Source: Anaeromyces robustus (lineage: Eukaryota > Neocallimastigomycota > Neocallimastigomycetes > Neocallimastigales > Neocallimastigaceae). From it: a stretch of 26,583 bases of DNA. The translations under genes were made by a program, and so were the position numbers. The stretch spans positions 1 through 26,583 of the forward strand of contig MCFG01000586.1 in assembly GCA_002104895.1 (NCBI GenBank). Reading direction: 5' to 3'. The notes beneath the pieces were generated by a model that did no database searches, was not told the origin of the DNA, and saw only the letters and a list, made by a program, of their open reading frames with translations. Of the stretch, positions 23,580-26,583 are shown piece by piece; the first letter of the stretch is position 1; each line of letters opens with the position of its first letter.

Positions 23580-23881
23580 ATTTAATTTATAGATATATAG
23601 AACATTAATTAATCAATAATTAATTAATTAGCATATCATATAATAATTATAATAATAATAAAGATAATTATAAATTTGTTTTTATTTTGAAAAATCATTT
23701 ATTAATTATTTAATAATCATATATATATATATTTTAAATAAAAGAATAAATATATATATTATCAATTATAAGTTATTTGTATAAATATAAAAAAAAAACA
23801 TTAACAATTATTAAAAATAATAATAAATATTATTATTAAAAATAAAATTGATAATTTATGCAGTTATAAAGTAATTAATAT

Positions 23882-23919
<38 letters not shown>

Positions 23920-23986
23920 GTTGAATACCACCACGTGGTTTAACAAAACCAAAATATTTATAGATTTTATTCAAAGGTTTTACTTG

Positions 23987-24019
<33 letters not shown>

Positions 24020-24135
24020 TAAATATTATAAATTTATTTTCCATTGATTTATGACTTCAAAATTAAATTTTACCACCTTTAAATGAAAAAATATTTTATT
24101 TTATATATAAAATTAATTATTTTTATTAAATAATA
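23580..24135. other. intergenic region between BAR gene and retroelement
   Basis: A/T-rich 3' flank of the BAR gene with a run of 33 T (23883-23915), an A run and a TA run near 23987-24020, and one complex segment between them (listed separately). No tRNA is visible: I see neither a B-box nor a cloverleaf on either strand. Confidence 0.6.
23915..23982 (-). other. orphan non-A/T-biased segment, exon-like on minus strand
   Basis: Read on the minus strand, a long pyrimidine tract ending CAAG is followed by a frame translating as KPLNKIYKYFGFVKPRGG then IQHI, and then by 33 A. An upstream AAAGGTG/GTAAAA at about 24080 would join in phase (G + TA). It therefore looks either like the last exon of a gene cut off by the retroelement or like the tail of an older retrotransposed copy. 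It contains AATAAA and the perfect palindrome ACCACGTGGT (23930-23939). I do not recognise the peptide. Confidence 0.25.
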
Positions 24136-24663
24136 GAACCTCTTCTGAGGACCTGTACTTCCATTCATTTGGAATGCTCAGAAGAGGGTAAATGCCTGTC
24201 GATACATGGCGACGTTAAGGGCATTTTATGAAGTCTCCTAAATAATTGTTCTTTTTTCTAATAATATGTATAAGCTGGATATGCAGGAAATGAGATATTT
24301 GTATTTTCTTTTAAATTTACCTTTCATGTATTTCTGTATATTATCACTGTATGAATCCATTGTAATTGCGTTAATTATTGTATGAGCTTGATTCACTCAA
24401 ATGCATGTGCTTATACTTTATTAGAGTTTAGAATAGTTATTTTTGAGTTCACCTTTAACTTTTTTTTAATTTCATGAATTTAAGAATTTACAAGATTTCA
24501 AATATATTTACATTCGCAAAAAGAGATTTTATAACATCTATCAATATTCTAAAAGTGTTTTTATAATAGTGTAAAGAAGATAAACAATTGTAAAATTTAA
24601 ACAACAGTGAAAAATTTACATTCAGTTATTACTAGTCTACATTTTTTTTAACTCGATCTTTTT

Positions 24664-24713
<50 letters not shown>

Positions 24714-24775
24714 TTTTAGTTTTGCACTTCATTTTTCTTTTTTATTTTTTTCAATATTAAATATATATAATCACA
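24136..24775 (+). promoter_or_regulatory. 5' leader (untranslated region) of the retroelement
   Basis: A stretch of 640 bases upstream of the endonuclease ORF with many stops in all frames and no ORF1. It begins with two hairpins (24139-24226). A run of about 30 A followed by (TA)n lies at 24669-24711, shortly before the ATG. Non-LTR elements carry internal promoters in this position, and in TRE5-A the 5' module is the promoter, so promoter activity is inferred. Confidence 0.5.
24139..24226 (+). other. paired hairpins at the element's 5' end (structured RNA candidate)
   Basis: Hairpin 1: CCTCTTCTGAG (24139-24149) pairs perfectly with CTCAGAAGAGG (24177-24187). Stacked inside it, CATTC (24162-24166) pairs with GAATG (24172-24176), leaving a 12-base bulge on the 5' side only. 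Hairpin 2: AAATGCC (24190-24196) pairs with GGCATTT (24220-24226), and inside it GTCG (24198-24201) pairs with CGAC (24210-24213) around an eight-base loop. Perfect G/C-containing stems of this length are exceptional in this genome. No hammerhead core or HDV-type nesting fits, so the class is unknown. Confidence 0.55.
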
Positions 24776-26563
24776 ATGGTACGGAATTTTTATAATAGTA
24801 ACGAAAATAGTAATGTGTTTGTTCGTGGTTTCCGTTGTTATGGAATTGATATTAACAACACTAGCATTATCTTCATCAATGGCCTTCACTCATGGACCAA
24901 TGCATATATGATGGATTTTCTGGAATCGAAATTTAAGGAGTTCAACAAGTACATTCTTTCAGTTAAACGATCTATGTGTTCTAGAGGTTGGTATTTTAGG
25001 ATCAAGGTTTTATCATCTGACTTCAAATTTGATGATTTCAAAAAGAAATTTGTATCACATATCTCAAATGCTCGCTTGTCGTATAGTAATTGCACTCATT
25101 ATATTCGTAAAAGATCACTTCAACAGACCAGAAATCAACTATTTTCTTCTTCAACAAACTTTAATGATTCAATCAATAACCAAAGTAATTCTACAACAAA
25201 CTTTAATGATTCAATTAATAACCAAAGTAATTCTACTACAACATCCTCACAATCTAATACTTCAGATTCTTCTCAACGCAACTCATTAGTTAGTATACAC
25301 TCTAATCTCAACTCTCTTAATTCTATCAAAGATAAAGTTACTTTTTGTCTCAGTTGGAATACCAATGGATGGAACCATGAAAAGAAAGATAGTATCGAAT
25401 ACTTTATCACATTATTCAAACCTCTTTTCCTCTGTTTTCAAGAAACAAAGAATGGTTCTGGTTCCAATAGTAGTCAACCATGTAAAGTCACTATTCCCAA
25501 TTACCGTTATTTTGTTAGAAGAGCAGTTGATAGTATTCCAGGCATGAGAGGTTTATTTTTAGGTTTTCATAAATCTTGTCAAGCAATACTTGAAGAGAAT
25601 TCATTTAATTACATTATTTCCTTAACCAATTATAATATCTACGACTCTAAATGCTCTGTTGGAAATATATATATCCCCGTCAGCTCTCATTCTACACAAG
25701 TGAAGTGTGCTTTAGCAGAAGTTATTGAATGGCTTAATATTCATCGTGATCATGCTTCTATTCTTGTTGGGGATTTTAACATGAAAACAGTGGACCTTGA
25801 AGAAAAAATATCACAAATTAATGGTTGGATGATTTTACCTCTCAATAGTTCAAGAATCTCTTGGGTTCAAGGTAATCTATCTTCAGATATTGATCATGCT
25901 TTGGTTAATTATAAAATGTTGAACCTTATATCGTATGCTTCTTTTATTGATTATCACCCAGTCTCTGATCATAAACCAATGCTAGTATATTGTAAGAAAA
26001 ACTTTGTTGATCTCTCCTTTACTCACCCAAAAAAGGTTGTTCAATGGAATAGAATTCGCTGTAAGGAAATGAAAAACGATATTGTTGACAATAACAAGTT
26101 TGCTATTTTAAATAATGAGATTTTTAATAATCCTTATCTTTCTATTGATGATCTAGTTGATAAGTTTATTGATACATCTAATTCAATTGCAGAGGATCTT
26201 GAAATTACATCTTCTACTGAAATTAGGAAATCAATGTTCCATATGTCACGTAATATTTACTGTCTTCAAAGAATTAAAAGCTTGAAGTATCGACAAATTA
26301 AAAAGAGCCATTTAGATTATGAACCTAATCAATTTATTATCCTTGTTGCATCTTATAATAAATTATGCCAATCTATTCATAAAAAATGTAATGAATTTAG
26401 AAGACAAAACTATTTATTTTGGATTAAAATAGGCTGCGAGGCTACCTTAAAAAATGACAGCAGAAAATCATGGTCATGGATTAAGAAGAATATTAAAAAT
26501 AACAATCAGGAGTTATTTATACCTCATCCTATCAGAGACCACCAAGATAAACTTAGTGTATAG
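24776..26563 (+). CDS. retroelement ORF: N-terminal domain plus APE-type endonuclease, frame broken before RT
   Basis: 595 codons from ATG to a TAG at 26561-26563. Residues 1-115 form an unrecognised domain with alternating strands and helices (RGFRCYGIDI, FINGLHSW) that could be RRM-like. Residues about 120-165 are a Ser/Thr/Asn linker with a 14-residue duplication. Residues about 190-405 are an exonuclease/endonuclease/phosphatase fold with all expected motifs: SWNTNGW, FQETK, VGDFNMK, SDIDHALV and SDHKP. This is the target-nicking endonuclease, apparently intact. The remainder, rich in Lys, Asn and Trp, matches the spacer that leads into reverse transcriptase in such elements. At the stop the adjacent frame continues openly (YSTKDQLD), so a single-base shift ends the ORF early. 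The copy is a broken element or uses frameshifting; the window edge prevents deciding. Confidence 0.82.
   Translation: MVRNFYNSNENSNVFVRGFRCYGIDINNTSIIFINGLHSWTNAYMMDFLESKFKEFNKYILSVKRSMCSRGWYFRIKVLSSDFKFDDFKKKFVSHISNARLSYSNCTHYIRKRSLQQTRNQLFSSSTNFNDSINNQSNSTTNFNDSINNQSNSTTTSSQSNTSDSSQRNSLVSIHSNLNSLNSIKDKVTFCLSWNTNGWNHEKKDSIEYFITLFKPLFLCFQETKNGSGSNSSQPCKVTIPNYRYFVRRAVDSIPGMRGLFLGFHKSCQAILEENSFNYIISLTNYNIYDSKCSVGNIYIPVSSHSTQVKCALAEVIEWLNIHRDHASILVGDFNMKTVDLEEKISQINGWMILPLNSSRISWVQGNLSSDIDHALVNYKMLNLISYASFIDYHPVSDHKPMLVYCKKNFVDLSFTHPKKVVQWNRIRCKEMKNDIVDNNKFAILNNEIFNNPYLSIDDLVDKFIDTSNSIAEDLEITSSTEIRKSMFHMSRNIYCLQRIKSLKYRQIKKSHLDYEPNQFIILVASYNKLCQSIHKKCNEFRRQNYLFWIKIGCEATLKNDSRKSWSWIKKNIKNNNQELFIPHPIRDHQDKLSV
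25153..25236 (+). repeat. 42-bp in-frame tandem duplication in the retroelement ORF
   Basis: Two 42-base units (one silent ATC/ATT difference) encode TNFNDSINNQSNST twice in the linker between the N-terminal domain and the endonuclease. Confidence 0.9.
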
Positions 26564-26583
26564 TACTAAAGATCAATTAGATG

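Larger units (their letters stand above)
24136..26583 (+). mobile_element. non-LTR retroelement, 5' portion (runs off window)
   Basis: From about 24136 the composition changes abruptly to mixed sequence with few homopolymers. A leader of about 640 bases is followed by a long ORF with an apurinic-type endonuclease domain, the hallmark of many non-LTR (LINE-type) elements; Dictyostelium TRE elements carry such a domain. The reverse transcriptase would lie beyond the right edge. The left boundary is inferred from composition and from the position of the first hairpin. No target-site duplication can be tested without the 3' end. I cannot assign the family (TRE5, TRE3 or other). Confidence 0.75.

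Noticed and set aside
24139-24226. Hammerhead or HDV-like self-cleaving ribozyme
   Set aside because: CTGAGGA resembles part of the hammerhead core but no GAAA follows the stem; the nested order of HDV helices cannot be formed. Retained only as an unclassified structure.
24139-24240. H/ACA snoRNA with two hairpins
   Set aside because: No ACA box after the second hairpin and no clear ANANNA hinge; the bulge is on one side only rather than an internal pocket.
24886-25547. Short frames on both strands within the retroelement ORF
   Set aside because: Overlap the endonuclease ORF in other frames with no recognisable motifs.

Overview
The window is nuclear DNA of a social amoeba, most likely Dictyostelium discoideum or a close relative. 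The evidence is extreme A+T content, long A and T homopolymers between genes, short and almost purely A/T introns with GT..AG ends, AAT/GAT microsatellites read as Asn/Asp runs inside proteins, A/T-ending codons throughout, and a non-LTR retroelement at the right edge. The species is inferred from style; no database was searched.

Layout, left to right. (1) 2-3175 (+): a CSC1/OSCA/TMEM63-type membrane channel, missing only its first residues, with a very large Asn/Asp-rich loop between its first two helices. (2) 3176-7204: a 4 kb A/T-rich gap between convergent genes, holding short tandem duplications. (3) 7205-8035 (-): a histidine-phosphatase (phosphoglycerate mutase-like) enzyme. (4) 9491-10261 (-): a secreted protein with one eight-cysteine hevein-type chitin-binding domain and an Asp/Asn repeat tail. 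(5) 11357-17824 (-): the CAND1 orthologue, which I reconstructed as 12 exons encoding 1282 residues with every splice phase consistent. (6) 17825-21353: a 3.5 kb divergent intergenic region. (7) 21354-23579 (+): a nine-exon gene for a 297-residue BAR-domain protein of the yeast Gvp36 type, including a 27-base exon. (8) about 24136 to the right edge (+): the 5' part of a non-LTR retroelement, made of a less A/T-biased leader that starts with two strong hairpins and one long ORF. That ORF carries a complete apurinic-type endonuclease domain and runs out of frame just before the reverse transcriptase region would begin.

The host genes do not form an evident pathway. CAND1 works in cullin-RING ubiquitin ligase exchange, the BAR protein in membrane curvature, the channel at a membrane, and the hevein-type protein probably in the extracellular matrix or coat. 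Items most worth a second look are the retroelement's architecture and structured leader, a putative structured RNA with a UUCG tetraloop at 8889-8945, the orphan minus-strand segment at 23915-23982, and the unusual intron density of CAND1 and the BAR gene. I found no CRISPR array, tRNA, rRNA or obvious bacterial-type system.
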